A stretch of 31,744 nt of DNA from Bacteroides fragilis (GCA_023664485.1 JAMPFK010000001.1:567202-598945), one strand, 5' to 3'; counted from the first letter of the stretch, positions 7,519-15,264 are shown. Program-made: numbers and translations. Notes: a model not told the origin generated them from the letters alone.

Positions 7519-8079
7519 ATGGATGGAAAAGAAAGTTATTTTCAGGCCGCGCTTTCCGATTTTACATTCGACGTGGCGGCGGGCGGCGCAATCAGGCATC
7601 TGACGGACAGAGGGTATTCCGTGGAACAGATCATGCGGGAGCTGTCCTATCCTGTCCCGCGCGCCAGGGTGGAAAAAGCGGTATACAGACATATGCTGGA
7701 AGCACGCATTTTATTGCCGGAACTGCCCGCAGAAAGCGGGACGATGCGGATAAAGCTTTTGCGGGGAGAACGGACGGCGCGTTTCCCGGAAATGCTGGCG
7801 GAAGCCATCGCGGAAAGCGGAGAAGAGAACGCCTATATGGAATGCCCTTTCGGCGCGGCGCGGCAGGCTGGGAAAGGGCATGGATACCGGGAGGAAAAGC
7901 GGCTGGAACAGCTCCTTGCCTGTCTGACGAACCGGGAGCGGGAATACCTTCTGGGCATCCTCTGGGAAAAGGATATTATGTATCACAGGCTGAATGACCG
8001 TATGCGGGAGATTGGGTTAAAGCTCGTGCGGAGTACGGAAGAGGAGTGGAAATTTTATTTTTTACAGAAAAGCAGGTAG
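7519..8079 (+). CDS. Hypothetical protein, 186 aa
   Basis: I do not recognise a named family. The ATG at 7519 is preferred over the upstream ATG at 7456. The extra 21 residues of the longer frame are arginine-rich and look non-coding, whereas MDGKESYFQAALSDFTFDVA reads as a natural N-terminus. A purine-rich stretch (GGGGAAGAAGG) precedes it but is not an ideal ribosome binding site. The protein is soluble and charged. Residues 18-50 (AIRHLTDRGYSVEQIMRELS) look like a helix-turn-helix and could bind nucleic acid. The C-terminal half ends with YREEKRLEQLLACL and REREYLLGILW. A regulatory role is possible but unproven. It has its own candidate promoter. Confidence 0.65.
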   Translation: MDGKESYFQAALSDFTFDVAAGGAIRHLTDRGYSVEQIMRELSYPVPRARVEKAVYRHMLEARILLPELPAESGTMRIKLLRGERTARFPEMLAEAIAESGEENAYMECPFGAARQAGKGHGYREEKRLEQLLACLTNREREYLLGILWEKDIMYHRLNDRMREIGLKLVRSTEEEWKFYFLQKSR

Positions 8080-8106
8080 CGGAAGGTCCTTATGTCTTCC
8101 GGGATG

Positions 8107-8238
8107 TTACCTTTGCCAATTGACGAAGCCTTTATGATATTCGCTCAGATCATCGCGCGAAAGGATAAGGCGGAAAGATTCATCATATTCCACAATGGCG
8201 ATTAATTCTCTGCCGATCTGTATCCGGCGTTTCTTCAT
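8107..8238 (-). CDS. Small unrecognised protein, 43 aa
   Basis: A minus-strand frame of 44 codons, ATG at 8236-8238 and TAA at 8107-8109. It reads MKKRRIQIGRELIAIVEYDE then a short charged tail ending NWQR. An excellent ribosome binding site (AGAGGAGAG) lies seven to nine bases upstream, and a near-consensus promoter lies about 80 bp upstream, which argues that the frame is translated. The first half would form two beta strands with basic residues. No signal peptide or membrane segment is present. Function unknown. Confidence 0.6.
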   Translation of the reverse strand: MKKRRIQIGRELIAIVEYDESFRLILSRDDLSEYHKGFVNWQR

Positions 8239-8316
8239 TCCAATCTCTCCTCTTTGCAACAAAATTATATTTTCTGATTATATTTTCATAGAAAATCACA
8301 ATTTGGATGTGACATC

Positions 8317-8345
8317 ATTATATTCAGATTGCATGTATATTGCAA
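8317..8345 (-). promoter_or_regulatory. Promoter for the 43-aa gene
   Basis: On the minus strand a -35 TTGCAA (8340-8345) and a perfect -10 TATAAT (8317-8322) are 17 bp apart. Further AT-rich TATAAT hexamers closer to the gene (about 8260-8285) could be alternative -10 elements. Confidence 0.6.
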
Positions 8346-8436
8346 TAGAAAATCAGAACCGTTTCATAAGTCAATAATGGTCCGGCCATAGGGCGGACAG
8401 CGTATTGTGATAGGAATCGATCCGGGAGGAATCTAT

Positions 8437-9642
8437 ATGAAGATAAAACAGTTGACAGGATCAGCAGAGAAAAAGGAATTTTACAGGGCATTGCTTTCCC
8501 TTGCGATTCCAATCGGACTGCAGAATCTTCTCGTTGCGTTGATTGGCGCGTCGGATGCGCTGATGCTTGGGCGTTTGCTATTTCTTTTATATTTTTGCAT
8601 TGGCAATGTTCGTGCCCGGAATCCTGATGCGTATTTATACGCCGGACAGGGAATTGATCGAAACAGGGGCGTCTTACCTCAGGATCGTCAGCTTCTCTTA
8701 CCTTTTCAGCAACATTACGCAGTGTTATTATCTGGTGATGAAGGTGGAGGGTAAAGCGGCAAAAAGTGTCGTGATTTCCATTGTCACCCTTGTTAGCGAT
8801 GTTGTCGTGGATTTTTTCCTGATTTATGGCATTGCAGGAGTACCGAAATTAGGAGCGGACGGCTCGGCATATTCCACAGTTGTTGTGGAATTGACCGCAT
8901 TGATCTGGTGCGTCGTGGAATCCGGCAGAGGAGAAAATGTGCGTCCGGACTGGCAGGGGATTCGGTTGTTTTCGACTGAAATTACAAAGGATCTGCTGAA
9001 AATTTCCGCTCTTATGCTGGGCAGCTCCCTTGCGTGGGGGCTTGGATTTTCCATGCATTCTCTGATTATGGGACATCTTGGTTCGGATGTGACTGCGGTC
9101 GCTTCCATTACGCCTGTGGCGCAGGGACTCATAACCTGTATCTGCAAGGGCATCTCTGCGGGAGCCGGAATCATGGTCGGCAAACTTCTTGGCCAGAACC
9201 TGTTTGATCAAGCCAGAGAGTATGGGAAAAGGTTTTGTCATATCTCTTTTTGGACAGGCGGGATACATATGGCGCTGCTCTGTATTCTGAGGCCCGTTGT
9301 GGCGGAATTCTTTGTGCTGTCGGAAACGGCAAAGCAATATCTGATTATTATGCTGCTGTTTAGCGGGGTATATGTTTTTGCATTTTCTATTAACACAATC
9401 ATCGTCTGCGGCGTTTTCCGGCAGGAGGCGATTCCCGATATGATGCGGTCAGTGTATTTCCCGCTTCATGGCGTTTTGCACTGCCATTGGCATTACTTGG
9501 TACTTTCGTATTCCATCTGCCGGTCATGGCGGTGTATATCCTGATGAACGCTGATGAGATTGTGAAATTACCATGGCTGTATCCACGGTATAAGAAATAT
9601 CTGTGGCTGAATAATCTTACGCGGGAAGAAAATAATGATTAG
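8437..9642 (+). pseudogene. MATE-family efflux transporter, broken by a deletion and frameshifts
   Basis: The start at 8437 has GGGAGGAAT upstream and reads as a normal MATE N-terminus up to about residue 47 (ASDALMLGR). There the frame jumps. From about 8577 the MATE sequence resumes in the next frame near a MRIYTPDRELIETGASYL-type segment, with roughly 60 residues missing. It continues through LVSDVVVDFFLIYG and TPVAQGL. At about 9420 (tttccggcagg) one base appears to be missing. The true C-terminus, including LPLALLGTFVFHLPVM and ending EENND at 9642, is in a third phase. Intact MATE proteins have about 450 residues and 12 membrane segments. This one cannot make a functional pump. Confidence 0.9.
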
Positions 9643-9660
9643 AATGAGAGGATTACAGGC

Positions 9661-9939
9661 ATGAATCAGGCGTTTATAAAAGGAATGGACATATCTTCTT
9701 ATCCGGAAATGATCGATATGGGCTTTCGGTATTATGATTATGAGGGAAACGAAGTAAATCTCATTGATTTTGCCGTAAGCCAGGGATTTAACTATGGACG
9801 GCTCCGAATTTGGAATGAGCCGCGGAATATTCCGGAGGCGAAAGGATACTGCGATCTGGCGCATACGAAAGAGTTAGGTATCCGGGCAAAGAGGATAAAC
9901 AATACATGGTATTGGGAACTGGATAAAATCGGACAGTGA
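9661..9939 (+). pseudogene. N-terminal stub of a GH53 endo-beta-1,4-galactanase
   Basis: The first 75 residues match the start of GH53 arabinogalactan endo-galactanases: FIKGMDISSYPEM, then YYDYEGNEVNLIDF, then NYGRLRIWNEP. The family needs about 350 residues and two catalytic glutamates further on. Here the frame loses resemblance after about residue 80 (RAKRINNTWYW) and stops at 92. Catalysis is impossible. The start is preceded by GAGAGGA, 18 bp after the MATE pseudogene. There is no secretion signal, so the ancestor was probably an intracellular enzyme of galactan use. Confidence 0.85.
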
Positions 9940-10077
9940 TGGACGGAGAAAGGCAACAGCGTAACAATGCAGAGTATTAGAATTTTGCAGTCTTGGAATT
10001 GCGTTCTTGAAGATTGCAAGGTTGCAAAGATTATAGACATTGCATTGTTGCGGTGTTGATGAAAAGGGGAAATTAAT

Positions 10078-10311
10078 ATGAAGAATGTGCAAATCTCACA
10101 GGAAATTTTCTTTGCGCTCATGAAGTATTTTATGCTTGGGCAAAAGGAGTTACAGACGGAGATACAGAAAGGTTTGGAAGAAAAGTTTGATGCTATGGTT
10201 ATGAGGGATTTATATACAAAGTATAAATCTGCATCAATTAAAGAAGAAAAGCAGAAGGCATGTAGAGAATATTTGGATAGGCGTGGGATACCTGAAAGTT
10301 TTCGCTGGTAG
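10078..10311 (+). CDS. Small mobile-element-associated protein, 77 aa
   Basis: A 77-residue charged protein starting MKNVQISQEIFFALMKYFM and ending EYLDRRGIPESFRW, with AAAAGGGG before the ATG. It resembles a small conserved protein commonly seen next to conjugation or mobilisation genes in Firmicutes, sometimes loosely named complexin-like. That assignment is from memory and not verified. It sits just before the MobV relaxase remnant, consistent with membership of the same mobilisable element. Mostly helical, no membrane segment. Function unknown. The gene appears intact while its neighbours are decayed. Confidence 0.7.
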   Translation: MKNVQISQEIFFALMKYFMLGQKELQTEIQKGLEEKFDAMVMRDLYTKYKSASIKEEKQKACREYLDRRGIPESFRW

Positions 10312-10564
10312 TTTTTCTTAATGACAGATGACGGGTGCGTGGCACGCTCCCATTAAGTATGAATTAAGAAAAAGAGCGGTGGTTGTGACAATAGAGTGGA
10401 CGCTTTGCGGACACGACAAGCCCCGCAGGGCGCAAAGGCGCTTTTGATACGAAGTGTCAAAAGTGCTTTTACGTTACTTTCGGGAAAGTAACAAAGCCGA
10501 AGCGAGGATACCACATATATGTAGCAAAATGTATTGACATAGAATGGCAGGAGGGATGCATTTC
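10312..10564. other. Noncoding leader before the relaxase remnant, with oriT-like hairpins
   Basis: No gene is seen. Two hairpins stand out. An imperfect one has arms 10439-10449 and 10455-10465 (CGCTTTTGATA against TGTCAAAAGTG, two wobble pairs). A perfect one is GTTACTTTC-GG-GAAAGTAAC at 10473-10492. Their position immediately upstream of a MobV gene is where the transfer origin of such elements lies, but no nick site can be assigned. Confidence 0.45.
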
Positions 10565-11361
10565 TTGAAAAGAACGATAAGTGTTATGGTTGGCAAAGGT
10601 TCAGTCAATCATAATAGCAGAAAATTTCATGCAAAGAACACTGATCCGGAAAGGAGCAGACTGAATGTAGAATACTGCAATCAGAATATAAAAGATGTTT
10701 ACCACGAATTATTTGATGAAGCTCTATCCAGATATAATGAGAAACAGAAAAGAAACGACCGGCAAATAGAGAATTATTATGAGAAAATATTGGCTGAAAA
10801 GCAGGAGAAGCCCTTTCATGAAATTATTTTACAGGTTGGGAATAAAGATAATATGAATGCCAGAGAGAAAGAGGGAATGTTGGCAGTTAAGATATAGATG
10901 AATATATGGCCGAGTTTCAGCAACGAAATCCGGCATTGCGGGGTATTTTCAGCACATCTGCATATGGACGAGGCGACACCGCATGGAGTCAATGGGCTTC
11001 TTCCGAAAAAGAATCGCTTGCGGCTATCATGGAACGTCATAATTGGGCGATGGAAAAAGTAGACCGTATTTCTAAGCGGTTTGATGAAGTTTATACAGAA
11101 AATAAGGGATTAAAAGAAACCGTAAGAGATTTTGAGCACATGAAGATGTTTTTTGGGAAAAACAGGATAGAAAAATTGTGCAAACTGAAAGACAGAGAGA
11201 AAAAGCATCAAGAGAGCGACAAAGAGCAGAAAAAATGCAAGGTAATAGCAAGAGGGATTCTTAAAGCCCTCTTAAGTGCTATCCAGCAAAAATCCAGTAA
11301 CCAGTCAAGGGCTGCGGAAGCTGTTTGTTTTACTCTTGACTGGTTACTGGATTTTTGCTAA
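10565..11361 (+). pseudogene. MobV-type relaxase (plasmid recombination enzyme), degenerate
   Basis: The reading KRTISVMVGKGSVNHNSRKF followed by NTDPERS, YHELFDEALSRYN and EKPFHEIILQVGNKD is the N-terminal relaxase domain of the Pre/Mob family. The likely start is the TTG at 10565, 8 bp after AGGAGGG. At about 10893 one base is missing (KI-stop instead of KILDEYM). A second shift lies near 10940, after which VFSAHLHMDEATPH (metal-binding HLHMDE motif) is read in the first frame. A deletion then joins it to a GDTAWSQW segment about 60-70 residues further along the normal protein. The coiled-coil tail runs to about 11242, and the frame continues into an inverted repeat. The product is inactive. 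Confidence 0.88.
11285..11359. repeat. Perfect 25-bp inverted repeat
   Basis: The arm 11285-11309 (beginning AGCAAAAATCCAG) and the arm 11335-11359 are exact inverted copies over 25 bp, with a 25-nt spacer. It lies at the very end of the relaxase remnant and could be a terminator, because the right arm ends in GGATTTTTGC. It may equally be a structural end of the mobile element. Confidence 0.85.
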
Positions 11362-11410
11362 TTAGTTTAAACTAATGTAATTGACAGAGTATTGTCGTTT
11401 TCCGTAAAAT
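11361..11410 (+). promoter_or_regulatory. Promoter and 16-bp palindrome of the restriction-modification operon
   Basis: The perfect palindrome ATTAGTTTAAACTAAT (11361-11376) sits 4 bp before a consensus -35 TTGACA (11381-11386). The -10 TAAAAT (11405-11410) is 18 bp further. The leader to the methylase start is about 130 nt. The palindrome is placed like an activator or operator site, but no controller gene is visible nearby. Confidence 0.6.
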
Positions 11411-11539
11411 AATAGTACATAGAATATATGAGAGGTAGTTATGTATATCAGAAATTAGAACATTTGTTCAATGCGACGATTGAAAATATATGAGATATAT
11501 AGTATGATTTTTTAATAATGAAGTCATGGATGGTAGAAT

Positions 11540-13027
11540 ATGTTAGAAAAAATTATTGACTTAACGAATCAATATATTGAAGATATGCCTAAAAAAGAAC
11601 GGAAAAAATATGGGCAGTTTTTTACAAGTATGGAAACAGCACATTTTATGGTTGGTCTGTATGATATTTCAGAAAATATGAAGACAATCAAAATTTTAGA
11701 TCCTGGGGCTGGTTCGGGAATTTTGGCATGTGCTTTTGTTGAACGTCTGGAAACACTAGATTTTATTAAGGATATTGAATTAACTTGTTATGAAAATGAC
11801 AGCAATGTTTTGCCATTATTGCAGAATAATCTTGCATTTTGTAAAGAACATTCTTCTAAAAATATTACGTTTAATATTTTGGCAGATAATTATATTTTGA
11901 GCCAGTATCTGGATTTTAATTATATGATTGGCGGTAATATGAATCCTATAAAATATGATTATGTTATCGGCAATCCACCATATATGAAGATTCCTAAGGA
12001 TGCACCAGAAGCAAATGCTATGCCTGCGATTTGCTATGGCGCACCCAATATGTATTTTATTTTTGCGAGTATGAGCCTTTTTAACTTAAAAGAAGACGGG
12101 GAAATGGTGTACATTATTCCACGTTCATGGACTTCTGGGGCGTATTTCAAACGATTCAGGCAGTATTTTCTGACAGAGGGGAAATTAGAGCATATTCATT
12201 TGTTCGTAAGTCGGAATAAGGTGTTTGACAAAGAAGATGTTCTACAGGAAACGATTATCATTAAAGTAAAAAAGACAAACCAGACACCGAAAGAAGTAAC
12301 GATTACTTCTTCGCTGTCAAACAATGATTTTGATAATCTTACGTCCTTGACTGTGCCATATGGTCTTGCAGTATCAGGAAGTGATTACTATGTGTATTTG
12401 GTAACAGATGAAAGAGAAGTTTCAGTATTGGAACGCTTACATAAATTTGATAAAACATTGCCGGATATTGGGTTAAAAATGAAAACGGGATTGACGGTTG
12501 ATTTCCGTAATCGAGAGATACTTCGTGATAATGCAGAAGAAGGAGCGATTCCGCTCTTTTACTCGCAGCATATTAAGCAGGGAGAAGTACAGTTCCCTAT
12601 TCAAAAAGAACACGAGTATGTGGTGACGGATCAAAATGGATTGATGCAGGACAATCGAAATTATTTGTTTGTCAAACGTTTTACCGCAAAGGAGGAAAGG
12701 CGTAGGCTGCAGTGCGGTATTTATTTATCGAAGAAATATCCGCAGTATAAGAAGATCAGCACACAGAATAAGATAAATTTTATAGATGGATTGATAACGG
12801 AAATGTCTGAATGTCTTGTGTATGGCTTATATGTGATTTTTAATTCTACTCTTTATGATGAATATTATAGGATTCTGAACGGTTCAACACAGGTAAATTC
12901 TACAGAAATTAATGCAATGCCTATGCCTGATTTGGACAGCATACAGGAAATGGGTAGAAAACTGATGAAAAGTAAGGATATGTCAGAAAATAACTGTAAT
13001 ATGATACTGGAGGGATACTGTGGGTAA
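11540..13027 (+). CDS. DNA adenine-N6 methyltransferase of a type II restriction system
   Basis: A 495-residue amino-methyltransferase of the gamma class (TaqI/PstI-like order). The S-adenosylmethionine motif DPGAGSGIL is at residues 54-62. The catalytic motif NPPY is at 145-148. The C-terminal half is the target-recognition part. It would methylate adenine in the same site as the partner nuclease, expected to be CTGCAG. The first 20 residues (KYGQFFTSMETAHFM) are typical of this family. It overlaps the nuclease gene by eight bases. The ribosome binding site is weak. Base composition is clearly more AT-rich than the flanking host genes, indicating acquisition by transfer. The gene itself contains one CTGCAG at 12707-12712. 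Confidence 0.93.
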   Translation: MLEKIIDLTNQYIEDMPKKERKKYGQFFTSMETAHFMVGLYDISENMKTIKILDPGAGSGILACAFVERLETLDFIKDIELTCYENDSNVLPLLQNNLAFCKEHSSKNITFNILADNYILSQYLDFNYMIGGNMNPIKYDYVIGNPPYMKIPKDAPEANAMPAICYGAPNMYFIFASMSLFNLKEDGEMVYIIPRSWTSGAYFKRFRQYFLTEGKLEHIHLFVSRNKVFDKEDVLQETIIIKVKKTNQTPKEVTITSSLSNNDFDNLTSLTVPYGLAVSGSDYYVYLVTDEREVSVLERLHKFDKTLPDIGLKMKTGLTVDFRNREILRDNAEEGAIPLFYSQHIKQGEVQFPIQKEHEYVVTDQNGLMQDNRNYLFVKRFTAKEERRRLQCGIYLSKKYPQYKKISTQNKINFIDGLITEMSECLVYGLYVIFNSTLYDEYYRILNGSTQVNSTEINAMPMPDLDSIQEMGRKLMKSKDMSENNCNMILEGYCG

Positions 13028-13937
13028 AATTGATGAAGCAAGAGAGTTTTTGCAATTGGTTGGAATGCCGAAAGCACAGCAGGCTGATATTTGTTGTTAT
13101 GTAATCTTGGCAATGTCAGGAATCAAACCGGATATGGCATGGAGCGAGGCAACAAATGATTGGATTCGGATTCATGATATTATTCAGTTTTCCAATATGT
13201 ATTATGGAGCTACATATGCAGAAAACAGCAGGGAAACTTTTAGAAAGCAGGCTTTGCACAGATTTCGTACTGCTGCATTGGTAGAAGATAATGGCATGGC
13301 AACAAATAGTCCTAATTATCGTTATCGTCTGACAGAAGAAACTTTGCAAATGCTAAAAAGAATGAAAAGTTCGGAGTGGGAAAAATCCCTGCAGCGTTTC
13401 TTGCAGTATCATGAAAGATTGGTAGACATTTATGTGTCTAAAAAGAAAATGACTATGATGTCAGTAAAGATAAATGGAACGGATTTTAAGTTTTCTGTTG
13501 GTAAGCATAATGAGTTGCAGAAAGCGATTATTGAAGAATTCGCTCCGAGATTTGCGCCTGATTCAGAGTGTTTATATGTGGGAGATACAACGGAAAAAGA
13601 TTTGGTAAAGAATATAGATAAGTTGACGGAATTAGGGTTTGAGATTACACTTCATGATAAGATGCCAGATGTGGTTCTATATCGGGAAGATAAAAACTGG
13701 ATTTATTTTGTAGAGTCTGTGACCTCTGTAGGTCCGATGGATCCGAAGCGGATATTGGAGATAACAGAAATGACACAGGGAGTAACAGCAGGAAAAATCT
13801 TTGTGACAGCATTTTTAGATTTTAAAACATATAAAAAGTTTTCAGAAGAACTGGCATGGGAAACGGAAGTATGGATAGCCGAGATGCCGGATCATATGAT
13901 ACATTTAAATGGGGATAAGTTTTTAGGACCGAGATAG
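13020..13937 (+). CDS. BsuBI/PstI-family type II restriction endonuclease
   Basis: A 305-residue nuclease. The N-terminal helical domain spans about residues 1-130. The C-terminal catalytic domain contains YVGDTTEKDLVKN near 180-192, then the PD-(D/E)xK core PDVVLY with Asp217 and the ESVTS segment with Glu232, followed by GPMDPKR. This is the signature of the BsuBI/PstI family, which cuts CTGCA^G. The start is a GTG inside the end of the methylase gene, with GGAGGG eight bases upstream. Coupling and low start efficiency would keep the nuclease below the methylase. All core residues seem present, so the system may be active. The IS begins about 34 bp after the stop. Confidence 0.93.
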   Translation: MGKIDEAREFLQLVGMPKAQQADICCYVILAMSGIKPDMAWSEATNDWIRIHDIIQFSNMYYGATYAENSRETFRKQALHRFRTAALVEDNGMATNSPNYRYRLTEETLQMLKRMKSSEWEKSLQRFLQYHERLVDIYVSKKKMTMMSVKINGTDFKFSVGKHNELQKAIIEEFAPRFAPDSECLYVGDTTEKDLVKNIDKLTELGFEITLHDKMPDVVLYREDKNWIYFVESVTSVGPMDPKRILEITEMTQGVTAGKIFVTAFLDFKTYKKFSEELAWETEVWIAEMPDHMIHLNGDKFLGPR

Positions 13938-13993
13938 TAGTTTTAAAAGACGGTAAAGATAATTTGGGGGTGCGGACATTTTCTTGGACTGAA

Positions 13994-15085
13994 CTAAGCC
14001 ACCAGACCAAGGCTCCTCCTGTACTCCAGCGGGCTCATGTTTCCAAGGGATATCTTTATCCGCTTTTCGTTATACCATAACAGATATTCATTCAGTATGT
14101 CAATAAATTCCTGGATGCTTACGCCTGTCCAGTCCCGGTTGTAAAACATCTCATTTTTCAGGCGGCCAAACAGCCCTTCGCAGGCGGAATTGTCGGGCGA
14201 GCATCCCTTTTTGGACATGGAACGCTCCAACCCGGCCTTCTCCATGCGGCTTATCCAGCCCGGCCAGCGGTAGTGGCATCCCCTGTCTGAATGGACTATA
14301 GGGTGCTCCGTCTCCCCCAGTCGTGAAACTGCGCCATCCAGCATGCCATTTACCAGGGCTGCATCCGGCGCCGTGCTGATCGTCCAGTATGGTAGCATCC
14401 CGTCAAAACAATCGACGATTGGAGAAAGATAGACCTTCCCAGCAGGAATGGCGAACTCCGTGATGTCAGTAAGCCATTTCTCATTCGGCTTTTCTGCATG
14501 GAAGTTCCTGCTTATCGTATTTGGCACCGAAGGGGAAATTTCCCCCTGGTAAGAGTTATATTTCCGTCTGCTTTTAAGCCAGACCACAAGCCCCTCTTCC
14601 GCCATGATCCTGCGCACCACTTTCTCGGAGATGATGGCCCCCTCACGGCTGAGCAGGGCGTGTATCCTGCGGTACCCGTAACGCCCGCTGTTTTCATGGA
14701 AAAGTGCGGAAATTCTTTTGCGGATATCAGAATACTTGTCCTGTTTTTTAAGGAGGGCTTCCTGATAGTAATAGCTGCTTTTTGACAGTTTAAGCTGTTT
14801 TAGCAGTAATGGCAGCGGATATTTTCCTTTCAGGGCATCAACAATCGCTGCCTTCTCCCTGTTTTTGAGGGTTTCCGTGTTGATGCCTGGGTCTTTTTTT
14901 AGCACATTGATCGTTTCCTTTAATATGTCTATTTCCATCTGCATGCCATCCATCCGGGCAAGCAGTTGCTGCAGTTCCGGGTTTGGGGAATCTGGAGTGC
15001 CTTCCGTAAGGGTTCCGGGGATGTGCCGCTGTGTTGGTGTTATCCAGGGGCTTCCATGGTGCTTTAGGGGTTCCTTCGTTTTCAA
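13994..15085 (-). CDS. IS3-family transposase, OrfB (DDE integrase core)
   Basis: A 363-residue frame. It begins with a short linker, then a coiled-coil (LARMDGMQMEIDILKETINV) and the HTH_21-type segment (LFHENSGRYGYRRIHALL). The rve integrase core follows: first Asp in EKWLTDITEF, second Asp in VHSDRGCHY, Glu in NSACEGLFGRLKNEMF. All three catalytic acids are present. It ends ISLGNMSPLEYRRSLGL, the usual C-terminus. It lies in the +1 frame relative to OrfA, whereas the programmed shift in this family is -1. The fusion transposase may therefore not form in this copy. Confidence 0.93.
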   Translation of the reverse strand: MKTKEPLKHHGSPWITPTQRHIPGTLTEGTPDSPNPELQQLLARMDGMQMEIDILKETINVLKKDPGINTETLKNREKAAIVDALKGKYPLPLLLKQLKLSKSSYYYQEALLKKQDKYSDIRKRISALFHENSGRYGYRRIHALLSREGAIISEKVVRRIMAEEGLVVWLKSRRKYNSYQGEISPSVPNTISRNFHAEKPNEKWLTDITEFAIPAGKVYLSPIVDCFDGMLPYWTISTAPDAALVNGMLDGAVSRLGETEHPIVHSDRGCHYRWPGWISRMEKAGLERSMSKKGCSPDNSACEGLFGRLKNEMFYNRDWTGVSIQEFIDILNEYLLWYNEKRIKISLGNMSPLEYRRSLGLVA

Positions 15086-15200
15086 TCCATGTATAGAGCG
15101 CCCTCCTGGTCGGGTAGCCCAGCATACGGATGGTATTGGTTACAGAACCACACTGATGATAAACCTGTAACGCAATGTTGATTTTGTCTTGAGAATACAT
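14838..15200 (-). pseudogene. IS3-family OrfA, probably damaged
   Basis: A 120-codon frame with TTTCGGAG-type purines before the ATG. Residues 1-40 form the expected helix-turn-helix (DKINIALQVYHQCGSVTNTI, then GYPTRRALYTWIENEG). After PLDNTNTAAHPRNP, near residue 67, the sequence loses protein-like character (many His, Cys, Gly, Lys), while the OrfB frame takes over at about the same place. I infer an internal deletion or frameshift that removed the second helix-turn-helix. The element is also shorter than the usual 1.4-1.5 kb. Confidence 0.6.
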
Positions 15201-15264
15201 AATGATTCAGCTCCTTTCGGAGCCCGTGGGAGTCCAGCTTTTTGTCCGCCTCCACTCCCCCTTC

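Larger units (their letters stand above)
13971..15249 (-). mobile_element. IS3-family insertion sequence (copy 2)
   Basis: About 1.28 kb, bounded by imperfect terminal inverted repeats. The left end is TGCGGACATTTTCTTGGACT (13971-13990). The right end read inward from 15249 is GCGGACAAAAAGCTGGACT. Both carry GCGGACA and TGGACT at the same spacing. It encodes two transposase frames on the minus strand. No short target-site duplication is evident: the flanks are ...gggg on the left and ctcc... on the right. The end at 15202-15249 is identical to window positions 1-48. Confidence 0.88.

Noticed and set aside
10534..10539. TTGACA before the MobV pseudogene as a promoter.
   Set aside because: No acceptable -10 at 16-18 bp; that position reads gcattt.
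10544..10558. ATG at 10544 or 10556 as the start of the MobV gene.
   Set aside because: The first lies before the AGGAGGG site and the second touches it. TTG at 10565 aligns with the family start KRTISVMVGKG.
11540..13937. BREX, DISARM or another multi-gene defence system around the methylase.
   Set aside because: Only a methylase and a BsuBI/PstI-type nuclease are present. No ATPase, phosphatase or helicase genes adjoin them.
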